A DNA stretch of 64,000 bases, from positions 1,596,501-1,660,500 of the forward strand of contig JAJGOT010000071.1 of assembly GCA_022457155.1 (NCBI GenBank), given 5' to 3'. The notes under the pieces are model-generated. The model was not told the DNA's origin and did not search any database. It saw nothing but the letters and a program-made list of their open reading frames with translations. Position 1 is the stretch's first letter, and every line of letters begins with the position of its first letter. The position numbers and the translations under genes were made by a program. Positions 34,161 to 46,533 of the stretch are shown one piece after another. The stretch is from Cladopsammia gracilis (Eukaryota; Cnidaria; Anthozoa; Scleractinia; Dendrophylliidae).

Positions 34161-35589
34161 CAGACAACCTGAAAAGAATAACATAAAAAAGCGTTTATTT
34201 CTAAACGTAGAAATAAAAAATGCCGGTTGAAAATCGCGCGCAAAATGATGTTGGAATAGAACTGAGAAATCAGTTAAAAATGTAGATGTAGAAATCAACA
34301 ATTACCTTACATAAAAATTACTCCAATAGAAAATGGAACAGACAATCCCAGCAGTAATATACAAATTGTTTCTTGCGTATCTTCAAATGTTCCAAGTTCC
34401 AAAGTGCGCGGATACTCTTGTAACGTCTTAGCTAGTGCTCTATTAGTATAAAATTAATACGATATAATTATTTACAAAGATAAAAAGAAATATACTTTAA
34501 AACAAATATGGTATATAGGTCATCTATGACTTACCTAACTTTGCAGTAAGCTGCACTATAACGCTCTTCCAAGTTCTAAAAAAAGTATTTGCTGTGATGC
34601 CGGATCGAGTGACCATCGGGTTTGAATCAAAGTGTGGCCGGTCACTGAGATTACAAACATTTCACCCTGTGTCAGTACATGACAGCTGTCAAAAGGTCTT
34701 TGCATGTCAAAATACATGTTACGATGAAAGTCAAAGCAAATTCCTTTTATCATTAAAATGATAACCTTTTATCACTAATGATAATCCCAGCCATTGTAAC
34801 ACTGTATAAACAATGCCACTTAAACAAAGAAAATCCCAGCCAGCGGTTAACCGTCAACTACTATTTGTATATGAATTGTACATAAGAATCCAAATCACAG
34901 GTTTATGGGATGTTACATGATGTCATGTCTGAATGGTTTTTGCAAAAAATTGGTAGGTGATACTGTTGTTAAATGACTTGTATACATTGATTATGTTATA
35001 CAGTGAAATTGTAATATGATTTCAGAGGGGATTAGTGTAATTAATGTACGTTGGCATGTCTTAAGATATTTATCATGTGTAAAAATCTTACAGAGATACC
35101 AACCCTTTCGATTTGACCTATTGCCTCCCACTCTCCCGATTTTCACCAAATTCTCCCGATTTATTATAAAATTCTGAAAACTTGGGAAAAATTGCTAATC
35201 TTTAGGATTTTTTGTGATCTGTCACTGTGAAACACACATATTACACTTTCTTCCCATAAAATCAGGCTGAAATGATGTCAAAATGCAGGAAATGGCACTT
35301 GAGAGAACCTAAATTTGCAAAAATTCCTGGAGCCAGACCCCCTTACAAGCCTTCGGCATTCGGGATAGCACCTCCAACACTAATGATTACTCTCTATTTT
35401 CCATCACATGGGGTTGGAATCTCTGATCTTAAATGATACAACAGACTTAGAGAAAATAGTGTCCACTTAGGGGAGGTTAAAAATGCTGTGTGTTTACAAA
35501 ATATTTTTGAATAAATGAAAATTTATGTAACTTTGAATTAAAAACAAATCAAAGTTGAACAATTTTTTGAGACCTTTTTTTTGTATAGA
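34161..35589. other. Gene-free stretch
   Basis: No gene supported. The part around 35110-35350 (runs of CTCCCGATTT and GCCTTCGGCATTCGGGATAG) has the look of a dispersed repeat, but no second copy lies in this window. Confidence 0.35.
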
Positions 35590-35752
35590 TCAGATCTGTT
35601 ATGATGATGCTTGCCACCTGAAAAAATACTGCACAAACCCAAAGAGAAACTCCTTGACAGCAGTGGCACAAAGGCTCAATGACTTTCGGAATCACGTCAA
35701 TATTTGGTGTAAAGCAATTTGCAATCCATGTGATCGAAAGGAACTGGATGGT
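35590..35752 (+). CDS. KDZ-type transposase exon
   Basis: After a T-rich acceptor (TTTTTTGTATAG) the exon reads QICYDDACHLKKYC, then SLTAVAQRLNDF, and a WCKAICNP segment, ending LDG before a strong GTAAGT donor at 35753. YDxACHL...Y is the hallmark of Kyakuja-Dileera-Zisupton transposases and host genes derived from them. No neighbouring exon was found, so this is an isolated exon or a fragment. The spliced borders suggest a host-gene-like context. Confidence 0.5.
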
Positions 35753-35944
35753 GTAAGTTGCAAATGTTGTTAGTAGTAATAAATAACTGGCACACATTTA
35801 TTAAAGGCTGGGTATTGACAGTTTTTCTGGTGATGTTACAGCTGATTTCAGTGTTGTGTATACACCCGGGTTTTTGTGACATGATTCGACGGCTATGATT
35901 CAACCGAGAGGTTACCAAGCAGTAAACAAGAGAGAACAAGAGAG

Positions 35945-38179
35945 TTCTGCATGAGGATCTACGGTGGCGTGTGATTTGTCATCAACATTTGTATGGAAGT
36001 TCGAAAAAGGAAACAGCGAATTGTCTTTTTACAAGTACCACTTTTGTGTCAAAAATTCGCCGTTTGTATAGGCGATATGGTGATGTCAGCCGGCCACAAA
36101 GGCGAGGAAGACAAAGAATCTTGACCTTTAAGTGTCCATGTTTGTTCGTCGGTTTGTAGACTTTTTGTTGATTTCACGAACCATAGTCCAACATAAGCTT
36201 AAATACTTGTTTAATATTATACCGCAAATGGTAGGGAGCAAACCAGAACTCTTTATAGACGAGTATCAAGATTGGTTTCATTCAATCACCGGTACCTGGC
36301 TAAGCATTTCCACAATGTGACGATGAATTCTACGCCTTGGTTTCACCTACAAAAAGGTGAAGTGTAACTTATTCTTATCCCTTGTTTCGAAGTCGCAGAA
36401 ATTGTTTAGTTGCTGCACAGATGTTTTTGAATATTTTCCTCAACATTTGTATTCTATCCGTTACTTTAAGGATGTGAAATGTCCCCCAGGGAGGGCGAAG
36501 AAGAGGCAGCTGTCATGTTGTCAAGTTTCTTTTGTTATGCATTTTGAATTATAGTTGAGGATCATTGCCAAACAGAGGAGTGAATTGTCAAGAGCAAATT
36601 ACTTTCGTTTCATAGCTGACATACCACAGGAAATGCTATTCATTGATGAAACAGCAAAGGACAAAAAAAAATTACAGGTAAATTAAATTCAGTTTCAAAA
36701 TACCAGTAGAGAAGTGAGGAGGGGGGGGGGGGCTGCGATTTCTATGACTGGAAAAACTTTTTCCCAACCGTTTGCACCTTATGGTCTTGATTAGTGCTTT
36801 CCAGAAAGCAAACTGGAACCAATCATCACTGTCATAAAATATTGCTTTTTTAATATTGAGCCTCTTTCAGAGGGAGATGGGGCACTTTCGGCCAGGATTC
36901 AACCCCCAAGTTGTTGGAAACTATGTCAGGGAGGAGAGGTATAGTGTTGTGGCTGCAATGGACATCAATGGCATTGTTGCTACTCATACTGTGCCCAATG
37001 CATTCAATACAGAAGATTTCAACTTTGCATTACAGTACTTGATTTCACCAAGCATTGGTAGATTTGTATTAGGAGAGCCATGCTCTGTTGTGGTTATGGA
37101 CAACTGCAGAAAACATAACTCAGATGAAACTATCAACATTGTCCATCAGAAAGGAGGAATTGTTGTATTCTTGCCGTATGTATTGTGTATGAATGGCCTT
37201 TATGCATATTTACGTCAAGACAAGCAAATTTCACCACCTAGCCTCGTTTTGAATTTGTAAAGCTGTGAAGTTTTGCATAAATAATTTGCCAAGGCAGTAA
37301 AGTTGAATAGAATAACAAAGCGCAACAAGAGCAAAATGCGAAGAATTTTTCTTTCAGATGAGGCGTGGTGGTGAAATTTACTTTTATGATGTAATCATGC
37401 ATAAGGGCCATTGTAATTTAAGGGTGTGTTCATATAGGGCTTTAAAAAATTCCAGGAAGCATGGGAAATAAAGTTTGAGATGAGCTGTTTCAACCTCAAA
37501 TGAAAACGTTGCAACTTTTAATTTCTGGTGTCTAAGCCTGGGCCTCATTGCTTGGGCAATGAGAGATAACTTTATAACAAAGGCAACATATCCAAGTCCA
37601 TCATTTTCCCATGATACTCTGACAACTGACTTCAGGAAATAGGAAAGTACATTGGAAAATTTCTTATATATTGACAGGTATACTTAAAGTATTATTTGTG
37701 TTCAGTAGACCTTGTATGCAACTAGACCCTGAAAAATTGCAAAGGCAAAATCAGGAGAAGCTTTTTCGAGGTTAACAGTGACACTTTACTTGTTGGATCC
37801 AAACACTTGCATACACTGTATAACCACCCCTTTTTGCCTCAAAATGGTTCCCAAGTTACACATCATACCATGAAAAAAGTATATAAAATCTTTTCAAGCA
37901 ATTAACATAAATTATTGTTTGTTTTTTTAATGTAGACCTTACTCCCCAGATCTTAACCAAATAGAGTACACTTTCTCCCTGGCCAAGGCAATTTTAAAGT
38001 GTAACAGACATGTCACAAGCAGCAATCCAAAGTACTGTATGGCAAGAGCTCTTGATGAGGTTATTACTTATTTCACCCTTACACATGTTGTGCTCAGACC
38101 CAAGATCTCTGGATGGGGTTTACGGCCCAACAAAGTAGCCAGAGGATTGAATAGGTTTAGGTTAACTGAGAAGCTTTAA
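35945..38179 (+). pseudogene. IS630/Tc1-type transposase with intron-exon structure, decayed
   Basis: Five segments in order: E1 (about 35945-36131) helix-turn-helix VSKIRRLYRRYGDVSRPQRR; E2 (36236-36353) PELFIDEYQDWFHSITGTWL with two stops before LRLGFTYKK; E3 (36555-36677) QEMLFIDETAKD, first catalytic Asp, donor GTAAAT; E4 (36871-37175) VGNYVREERYSVVAAMDING and VVVMDNCRKHNSDE, second Asp, donor GTATGT; E5 (37936-38179) starts after TAATGTAG and completes PPYSPDLNQIE, the catalytic Glu, then stops at TAA. E3, E4 and E5 join in phase. Transposons of this class usually lack introns; the phased junctions suggest a host-absorbed or retained copy. Stops in E2 make it nonfunctional as read. Confidence 0.7.
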
Positions 38180-38361
38180 TGTCAATTATATGAAGTTTGT
38201 TTCGATGCCTTTATTTCAATGAAAGGTTAGCATGCTTCTTCAGCCACCATACAAAAATGTTTTATAATACACTCTGACCTCAAGAAATCTGATTCTCTAC
38301 AGGTCACTGCTGATGATGCACAGTCCTTCTTTACTGAAAGTGGCTACATATAATGAGATGA

Positions 38362-39508
38362 CAATTACAATAATATATATACATAGCTCAAGCCTAACAG
38401 CATCACACTTTAAACAAACTTAACTAAGGTGACAGGTTGGAAGCACAAGAATTAAGATTGACGAACGGGCTATTTTCAATTTTAGCAATTCTCAAAAACA
38501 GTATTACGCGACCGTCTGCACAGTACATTTTTATAGACCGTACAAAGTTCACAAAACAACTTTTTTTCTATCTAGAATAACTAGTACCACTAGTTTCCGA
38601 ATAAAATACAGTTTGTTTGTCAAAAATTGCCCGAGAAACTGATTTGAAAATCAAAAATTGCAAAAATACAAACATATTTGCATAAGGCGATGCGAGTGAA
38701 GATAGAACTGTACTATAAAATCAAAGTCTTCTTTTGTTTACATAAAATCGCTTTTCAATCTATCTAATGAATGAACAAACACATAAAAATGGTCAACACA
38801 ATCTTCTTTCGAAAAAATTTATTCAAATCTCCATTAGTTTACGTTTAAAAGCAAAACGCGTACCATTTAATTATAGCTCATCGAGTTCAAGCTTTCTTTG
38901 ATGAAATTCAAGAGATCGATACAACTGAATTTAAGCACGTTTTAAAATGAATTCACCAAAACTAACAATAACACTAATAAAAAGTCACCCACAGATTGAT
39001 ATCAACATAAATCCTCATCGAAAACTGTAATCTGTTTTACCTTTAAGTCCCTCGCTTGCTTGGAAATTCAAATCTCCGCTTATGGTTCTGAAATCCGTAG
39101 AAAACAAACATCTGCCGCATTGATAAAAACGTAATACATGAAGTTCCTCGAAGCAAGATTTTATCCCTGAAAGCTCGTTTTTTTCCACTAAAGCGGCTTC
39201 TGAGTATACCTTAATTAATATCCCTGTCTTGAGTAGCAAACCACAAAAAAATGCAGGAAAATAACGACTTTATTCTCCGCTAGTATAGACACAACAAAAC
39301 AACTAAAGTGTTTACCGAGCTCACGGCTGTGTGGCTGCGTGAAAAACAAAGCCTTGCTTTCAAGATCCCAGATGTTGTTCCAACACGGCGGGCGGACGGA
39401 CGGGCAAACACGTGCCCGCGAAACATTCCACTAGCCATGACCATGAAAAATCACGGCATAGATTCTATGAGTATGGAGCTGCACAGCCAGGCCTTTGGCC
39501 TGGCAAGT
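38362..39508. repeat. Half copy of a long dispersed repeat (A'-B)
   Basis: 38362-39245 is the reverse complement of 61185-62030 (for example GCTCAAGCCTAACAGC against GCTGTTAGGCTTGGGC, and AAGCGGCTTCTGAGTAT). 39250-39508 instead matches 60818-61180 in the same orientation (TGCCCGCGAAACATTCC, CTATGAGTATGGAGCTGC). The end, GGCCTGGCAAGTGCTC, mirrors the start of the other copy. This fits a parent element with long inverted arms, of which one arm is missing here. Confidence 0.7.
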
Positions 39509-39509
39509 G

Positions 39510-40697
39510 CTCCACTATTATCTGTACAACGTCAAAAGTTTAATTTTTTAGAGTATGCGTAAAACAGAAACAAACTACATGAATTACAGTTTTAGAGCAT
39601 TAACGTACATGTATGAAAAATTCATACGAGTTGTGAGGATACCTGTAGTTTGGCCTGAGACTAGTGTCTTGTTTAACCTCTAAAATACATTGGGCCAGTT
39701 TTTTAAACAATATTATTGGTTCCTACTTTGAGCCTTTCTGAAATAGAATGATTATTAAAACTACACTGACCTTTGTCTTAAGGTGGGTTATTTTGGGTTT
39801 GTAATATTAATTTCATAGGTGACAAATTACTCCTTCATTTTGGCACGAAATTTCGATAATAATAATAAAAATATTTCACATGAGAAACTACAAAATTGTC
39901 ATGGCAACCTTCCATACATCTCAGTGCCAAGGTGCTGACAAAGTTTTAAAATGTTACGAATGAAGATGCCAGGGTATTGAAAACCTTTTAGAAAACCTAA
40001 ACACACATTCATCACCATTTGATTACACACACAAATCAGTAATCTTCTCTGAACTTTTTGCCTTCTTGATACTTTCCAGCAAATAGATAAAAACAGCTTT
40101 AGGGCCCATTTTGTTTCACGGATAGTTAATTGAAAATAACACTAAATACAATATACTTTAACTTATTTACTGTCTAGGCTACCAAGTAATAATTCACTCA
40201 TGATCATGCAATTCAACCACAAAATTAATCCACAGAATAAATAACAGCTTCTCTAATGCATATAACACCTCCTACAGCCAGAAAGTTCTCTGCTATTTTC
40301 CATGTAAAAATTAAGAGTGGCACATCATGAGAGGGGAATTAAAACGAATTTTTCATCAGATTTTATTAGCAAATTATTTTTCTTCCCTCAAGCTAGCTAT
40401 TGCTTGATGACGATAAGCTTAAAAAATTTCGTGGCTTTCAAATAATAATGGTAAATGCTACAGTTATTTACAAAACTGCAAAAGGGAACAAAAAAAAGCT
40501 TAGACTATAAGCTGAAAAGCTATTTCTAGCAACGACTTACGCTTACATAATTAGGAGCAACATTGTACCTCTCAAACACTAGAATTATGAGACAAAGGGT
40601 CCAATCTATTTCAGTGTTATGGAAATGCATTTTTATCTATAGCTAATGATATGAAAATAAGTGGCGGGATATTCCAAGTCACGTATTCAGCTCTCAC
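39510..40697. other. Gene-free AT-rich stretch
   Basis: No exon or RNA gene supported. It follows the donor of the minus-strand exon at 40698, so it may be that gene's first intron. Confidence 0.4.
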
Positions 40698-41082
40698 CTC
40701 TAAAGTGCCAGTCGCAGGCTAACTTGAGAATGGAGGTACTTCTTCTGCCATTCTTCTTCCGTAATGGATACTCTAGACAGGCTGCTAATACACCACTATC
40801 TCCTATTAATCCCATCAGTGACAACGTTTTTGAACTTTTCGAAATGAAATATATTTTGTCCACAATCACATCGCCAAGGGAAATACATTCTAACTCAGCA
40901 ATTGCACTTCGGATGCTAGATTTCCAAGCTGTAAAGGTTTCTTCCTTGGTTAAAAACAGAGTTGTTGGGATTCCTACAGCTTGGCCTTTTTTGGTTTTGG
41001 TGTAAAGTTGTCCATGCCTCTCTCCCGGCCTGCCTGTTTCGCTCTCCCTCTCGGACACCATGGAACTTTCACTTTCCGCCAT
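40698..41082 (-). CDS. Probable first coding exon, unrecognised gene
   Basis: ATG at 41082 lies in CAAGATGGCGGAAAG, a strong eukaryotic start context. The exon reads a Ser/Glu/Arg-rich leader, then TKTKKGQAVGIPTTLFLTKE and a helical region (ETFTAWKSSIRSAIAELECI; KTLSLMGLIGDSGVLAACLE), with no stop, and ends LACDWHFR before the donor GAG|GTGAGA. The reading frame is uninterrupted over 385 bp, one of the cleanest host-like frames in the window. No domain recognised and no second exon located. Confidence 0.5.
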
Positions 41083-42214
41083 CTTGAAACAGCTGCATCA
41101 CGTGACATGTGTCAAATCATAGCTGTCGAATCATGTCGAAAAATCTGGGTGCATACACAACACCGAAATTGGCTGTAAATGAAATTAGTGACATGTGATG
41201 GTTTCATGTCAGTGTTGCTTTTCTTTATGGTTTATTTATGTGCAACTTGAAAAACTATCATGAGTTTGATTTGATTTGGACATGTTAATAGAGAAAGGAT
41301 GTAAAAGACTATAAAAGACTGAATATTTTATACCTTTGTTTAACAAATGATGGGTTGAAAATAGACAGCAAGTTGACATACAGTAAACGATAGGTGTAGA
41401 CTGTTGAATTTGTATTCAATGCCCCCTGCTACCATGAAAATGTGGTTTCCCCTTTGTTTTAAAGTGTGAATTAGAGGTGGGGAAATAAAGTTAATTTGAA
41501 ATTCATCGTATTCATTTTGAAAATGGTTTATATTTTTAGGTTCATACTGAAGTTTGTGAACAGACATTCTCGTGGCTATCTCAGTGCGGTAAAATTACTT
41601 GACACATGAATCAGCATCGGTTCATCTTTTACATTGTTAACCTATGTGAATTAAGAAATAGAAGAGTAGAAAAAAAAACGCAATTGTAATTCCAATATCA
41701 CTTGTTCAGTTTGTATGCAATGTGTTGTTACAGAAAATATCCATACCTGTTCCACGAATGGGTTTTTGGTTTGAACCCCCCACTCCCACCCATTCCCTTT
41801 GGAAATTTCAAAGTTTTAGCCTTTCAGACACCCTCTCCTTTGGAATTTGAAATGACACTTTAAGGGGTGGGTATGGATATGGATATTTTCTGGAACCACA
41901 CAATGAAGTTGAATATTATTACATAGAATCAGTGTGGGTACACACCATAATTTGATAGTGGAAATAGAGCATACAATAAATAATAATTGTTCACATTGTT
42001 GCATTTGTAATATGTTATTTTATGGGTGCAATGTTTCAAGAACGAGTCATACACACATTACTGTTTTATTTTGGGTGCAATGCTTCTAGTACCCCTTTCC
42101 TGGGGCCTTTCAAGGCAATTCATTTTCATCAGTATTCTTTCCGGTACAATGTTTTTAGAACAAGTGATAGACATTACCGTTTTATATTGGGCGCAATGCT
42201 CCATCACTTTTGTC
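41083..42214. other. Gene-free stretch upstream of the 41.1 kb exon
   Basis: No exon or RNA gene seen. The segment just above 41082 should carry the minus-strand promoter. From about 42020 on, GTCAAATTCGCC-type units of the next minisatellite begin to appear. Confidence 0.4.
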
Positions 42215-42800
42215 AAATTCGCCACTTTCATTGTACCCATGTTTAGTTCGCTTGCTGAAATGTCAACCTCTGGCGAAATTTCGTCAAATGTCACTTTCGC
42301 CAAATTCATCATTTTCGTCAAATTCGCCACTTTCATTGTACCCCTGTTTAGCTCACATGTCAACCTGTAGTGAAATTTCATCACATCTGTCACTTTTGCC
42401 AAATTCGCCACTTTCATTGTACCCGTGTTTACTTCGCTTGCTCAAATGTCAACCTCTGGCGAAATTTCGTCAAATCCGTCACTTGCCAAATTCGTCATTT
42501 TCGTCAAATTTGCCACTTTCATTGTACCCGTATTTAGTTTGCTCGCTCGAATGTCAACCTCTGGCGAAATTTTGTCAAATCCGCCGCTTTAGCCAAATTT
42601 GTCACTTTCATTGTACCCGTGTTTAGTTTGCTCGCTCAAATGTCAACCTGTGGCGAAATTTCGTCAAATCTGTCACTTTCGTCAAATTCGCAAGTTTCAT
42701 CAAATCTGTCACTTTCGCCAAAACCGATGGCGAAAGCTTACTGAAGATCTTTCGTCAAAACCAATGGCAAAATTTTGTCAAATTCACCATTTTCGCTGTT
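42215..42800. repeat. Higher-order minisatellite, 80-106 bp unit
   Basis: The motif CCACTTTCATTGTACCC recurs at about 42222, 42326, 42407, 42513 and 42602 (spacing near 104, 81, 106 and 90), each followed by GTTTAG and TGTCAACCTCTGGCGAAATT. Inside each unit the short word GTCAAATTCGCCACTTTC is itself repeated with variants. Open frames here are repeat artefacts. It abuts the 3' break of the BEL gag. Confidence 0.85.
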
Positions 42801-42821
42801 GCGTGCATTTCTGGACAAATT

Positions 42822-43455
42822 ACCCCTCAGTGGTGAATGGCAAGCCATCAATTCCCGCTCTGACTTTTGTATCAATAAGCTCTTTGAGATATGAAAATTT
42901 GGTCATGCCAGGTACTTCAGCACAGTCAATCTCAGCTTCGAATTGGCTCCAAAACCGGAGCAAATCAGTTAGTTCCCCCTTAAACTTTGTTATGGCAAGT
43001 TTTGGAAGCTTTGCCATCTTCTGTGGTTCTGTAGCCTTTGTATGAACCTTACGCACGTCCTCCAATTTCTTTTCGAAGTCAAGTTTGAGTAAGAGTTATG
43101 CTCGTTCAAATTGAAGTTGTTTCTCTCGCGCTTGCTCAAGAAGAGCTTCTTCGTTTTGTTTTGCTAAGAGGCTTACCTTTAGCTTTTCTTCGTCTAAACA
43201 TTTATTTAGGTGGGTGATGTCTTCTTCAGCAGTCCTTTGTTGGTTTTCCACATCGAGGCTCCATTGCATGACATTGGCGAATCTTGCTTGCTCTATCTCA
43301 ACTTTTAAATCTTCAACCCGCTTAACAACCATTCACAGGGCGTCACGTCGTTCAATGCCTTCGGCGTTCCCCTTTTCAACGATTCCTTTGCTTTTTCCCA
43401 CAGTAAGCTTTAACAGCTGTAGTTGCGTGTCTAGATCCTTGGTCTGCTTCTCCAT
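42822..43455 (-). pseudogene. BEL/Pao retrotransposon gag, N-terminal part
   Basis: ATG at 43455 reads EKQTKDLDTQLQLLKLTVGK, one TGA after about 45 codons, then a long coiled coil (KRVEDLKVEIEQARF, LDEEKLKVSLLAKQNEEALL), one further stop, and the DUF1759-type gag core: KLPKLAITKFKGELTDLLRF then FSYLKELIDTKVRAGIDGLP and FTTEG. The core is cut immediately after that by the minisatellite. BEL/Pao gag normally continues for several hundred residues. No LTR was identified upstream. Confidence 0.75.
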
Positions 43456-43459
43456 GATT

Positions 43460-44630
43460 TACAATACTTTAACACACCCACTTTTTCTGTTTTTCTGGAG
43501 GTGCCACTTTGTCATGAAATGCCTCCCAAGTGAACACGACAACTCACCAGTTGATTATGTAATCCGTTTATTCTTTCTCCCGATCACAATATCACAATGT
43601 TTTTGCTTTGCTCACAGTCGAATACAAGTCCCAAGTGCTCTCACGAACTATTCACGATATATGATATATATTTACAATCACATTGCATGCATTCTTCTGA
43701 TTCTTTGGTATCTAATCAAATGACAACGGATGTCATCTTAATCAAAATAATCATGTTGTTATCACGCGAGGCTTTCCGTCTTCATGCAATACAGATAGAA
43801 TCACATCTGATATGGATTGTGCAAATTATACGGGTAATTATGGCTGGTCACAGTTTCCGACAGCCGCTTCCCTCCCCCTCAAACCATTTTTTGGCGACCC
43901 CCCCACCCCTCACCCCTCACCCCTCAAATTCCACCAGCCCCATATCTCATATTCACGGCCATTTCCTTTTTTCCATAGTTGATCAGATGTCCCACAGGTA
44001 TACGTTTCCTTTTTAAATATTACCAAAATTTTTTGACCTTTGCAGGTTTACTATAAAATTTGGTACGATAAGTCGATCTGTAAAAGTGAACTTTTGTTTT
44101 TATGAATTGGAAATTGGATGACATCGGCAAAAACGGCAATTTCATGTTATCACATTGCAAAGGATTGAAGTGACAATAACAATAAGGACCAAGCTGGTTG
44201 GTACGAGGATGAAATAGATTGCTCTACCTGTACATGTAAGCATGTCCACAACGTGAAAGAAAGAAGGAGCTGGAGAAGGGATTGATGGGCAATCATTTTC
44301 CCTCGTGAAAAGTTACTCTAGATGCGAACTTTTGCTCCAAAGCTGCCTGCAGCTTGGGTTCAATCTATGCTCGTGAATTTCATTGAAACCATCCTGTTGT
44401 GGTTTGGCATAAAGATAAAAAATGAGAAAAATTGCTGCATCCGACAGCAAACGAGAAATATGTTCCAATCTTATTTGTGTATTTCTCACTTGTCAAGCAG
44501 TCTTACATGCCTCCAAACACACCCTTTTTTCTCCTCTAATCATGTGAGACTATGAAAATTCTGTCAATCATTTTTTGCGTTGTTGGTGACCCGCAATTCT
44601 AGGTTCGCGCCGTTGTTGTTGATATAGCTG
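43460..44630. other. Gene-free stretch with C-rich tandem words
   Basis: No exon supported. CCCCTCACCCCTCACCCCTC near 43905 is a short tandem run. The left part may include the BEL 5' untranslated region, but no LTR was recognised. Confidence 0.35.
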
Positions 44631-45246
44631 ATGTCAGTAGAAATTGAGCTGGTTGACTTGTCATTTTTTGCCGTGTTTTCATCACTTGAGCAAAACCAAA
44701 TTGTTCCGAACCATATAATGACCTCTAGGATTGAACAACTGCTGATTCCATTGCTTCTGAAGCAACGTTTGAAATCATGTTCCGTGAAGTGGAGTTTGCA
44801 ACCAATTCTCGCAAAGTTTGCCTTTGAGTTCAGGAGATTGATTGACTTGCCGAGACAAGTTGAATTTGATGTTTACGGCTTCTATGGCATTTGTGGATTA
44901 TTTTATGACCAGAAAACAAAACTTCTTCTGGAAATACAACAAAATGACTGCCAGGAGATAAGCGTATGGTGCTTTGCAAGTGGTCATTTCATGAAGAATG
45001 ATTTCTGTCAAATGGCATGTGCAACGTTAAGAAACCTTGGCGTTCCCGTGTTGCCAGGCGACTTTAAATCGATGTTATGGGAAGATTTTTATGCAGTTCA
45101 ATAGAGAAATGGTTTTATTGGAATGGGAAGGAGACAAAAAGGCAATTGGGTTGATGATATCCTTCACTGGAGGTTGCGAAAGCGAACTACCACCAGCAGA
45201 AGTTTTCAGAGAGTCGAGTCTTTTAGATGGAATTACTTGCGAAGAT
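44631..45246 (+). CDS. Orphan ORF, possible exon
   Basis: ATG at 44631 opens 157 codons: IEQLLIPLLLKQRLKSCSVK, LAKFAFEFRRLIDLPRQVEF, DVYGFYGICGLFYDQKTKLL and FCQMACATLRNLGVPVLPGD, ending WEDFYAVQ and TAG. In the next frame coding-like sequence resumes at once (REMVLLEWEGDKKAIGLMIS) and runs to a GTATGT donor at 45247. A one-base change would join both into one 205-codon exon. No domain recognised; composition is balanced, not repeat-like. Confidence 0.4.
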
Positions 45247-45249
45247 GTA

Positions 45250-46533
45250 TGTCTTTAAGTAATTTTGCAACTTAGTGATGGACATATCTTCATGAAATTG
45301 TTAGACGAAGCTTCTGAATGTGATAAAATGTGAACGACATAATCTTTCTTTGAGCTGTGCATTACTCCCGGGGTTTAACTGTAGCAAAAACACTGATACA
45401 AAAATAAGGCATGGCAGTTGACTTCCACTTTATTTATTCGAAAAAAAGTAGAAAACCTATTAAAACAATGGTTAAAATGATCAATTTACAACAGATGTCA
45501 TGAGTGTGACAGACATCAATATGTTTGTAATGGACAGATGCTGGCTCCTTGGTAGATGCAATACTAAAGAAATCAAGGGATGTTTGGCTGATTATTGCAA
45601 CAAGGTAGCAGAATACTCAAATAACATAACTGATGTGTTTTAACTGAGTAGCTTGTTATACCAGAGTGGAGAAGACAGCAGTCCATATTTTGAAACAATT
45701 TGTCAATCATATCTCAAACCTAATGTTTACTAGCCCATGTGCAAGCTTTTGTGTTCAAAATGTGAATTTTTTAGCAAGGTGACCACAAATATAGACTGTA
45801 AAGAATAAGACCGCACATGCAAATGTTTGCTTGTCTATCAAGATTTCTGTTGCCTCTTACAATATTGCCTTTGAATTCAAACCAATTTAGTGTGAGGAGC
45901 CCTTATGATTGTCTGTGTTTATTTGATGGTCTAAAAAGTAATTTCATGTTAAAACAAAGGGAAAATTGCTGAAAAGAAAAGTCTTATCAAGATATCTGAC
46001 TTGTGAAAAATAATCAGTCTGCCTTACTTGATATGGCCCCAATGTCTGTTAATGTGAAAACATTTAAACTTTTTTGGCCAAATTGGTACTAGTGAGCTTT
46101 TCAAGCAAATTCATTTGACAACTGGTGATGTCCTTAAAAGGAAATCTAATCTTTAAATGACAGCATTTGCAAATCCTGACAGCCACAAATTGGCAGCAGT
46201 CAGTGTCCTGTAGGAAGAACATTGGGAACATTTCAAACTTCTTACATTGATTTTTTTGTTCACTTTTTCAGAAATATCTCTCAGAACTTGGAAAATGCAT
46301 TTATCAGAAAAGACATTGCAGTTACCAGCCATCCAAACAAGTAAAATCTCAGCAAAGTTTATGCAATGACTCATCATTCTTTATGCGCTTAGGTTTCTTC
46401 CCTTTTGCATGTGCTCATGCATGATGTACATGTACCATGGTGTTGCAACTAAACTTGCGTGTGCAGTTTGAACACGCTTCAACAATTCATGCAAACATCC
46501 TTACAAACTCATAAATAAATAAAAAATGCACCT
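45250..46533. other. Gene-free AT-rich stretch
   Basis: No supported exon, RNA gene or repeat core. If the 44.6 kb ORF is an exon, this is its downstream intron. Confidence 0.4.

Noticed and set aside
38281..38345. CTGATGA followed by CTGAAAG on the plus strand, resembling a hammerhead
   Set aside because: The segment between the boxes cannot form stem II and no flanking arms pair.
42058..42626. Frames on both strands across 42.0-42.6 kb
   Set aside because: They follow the minisatellite unit; periodic residues reflect tandem DNA repeats and not a repeat protein.
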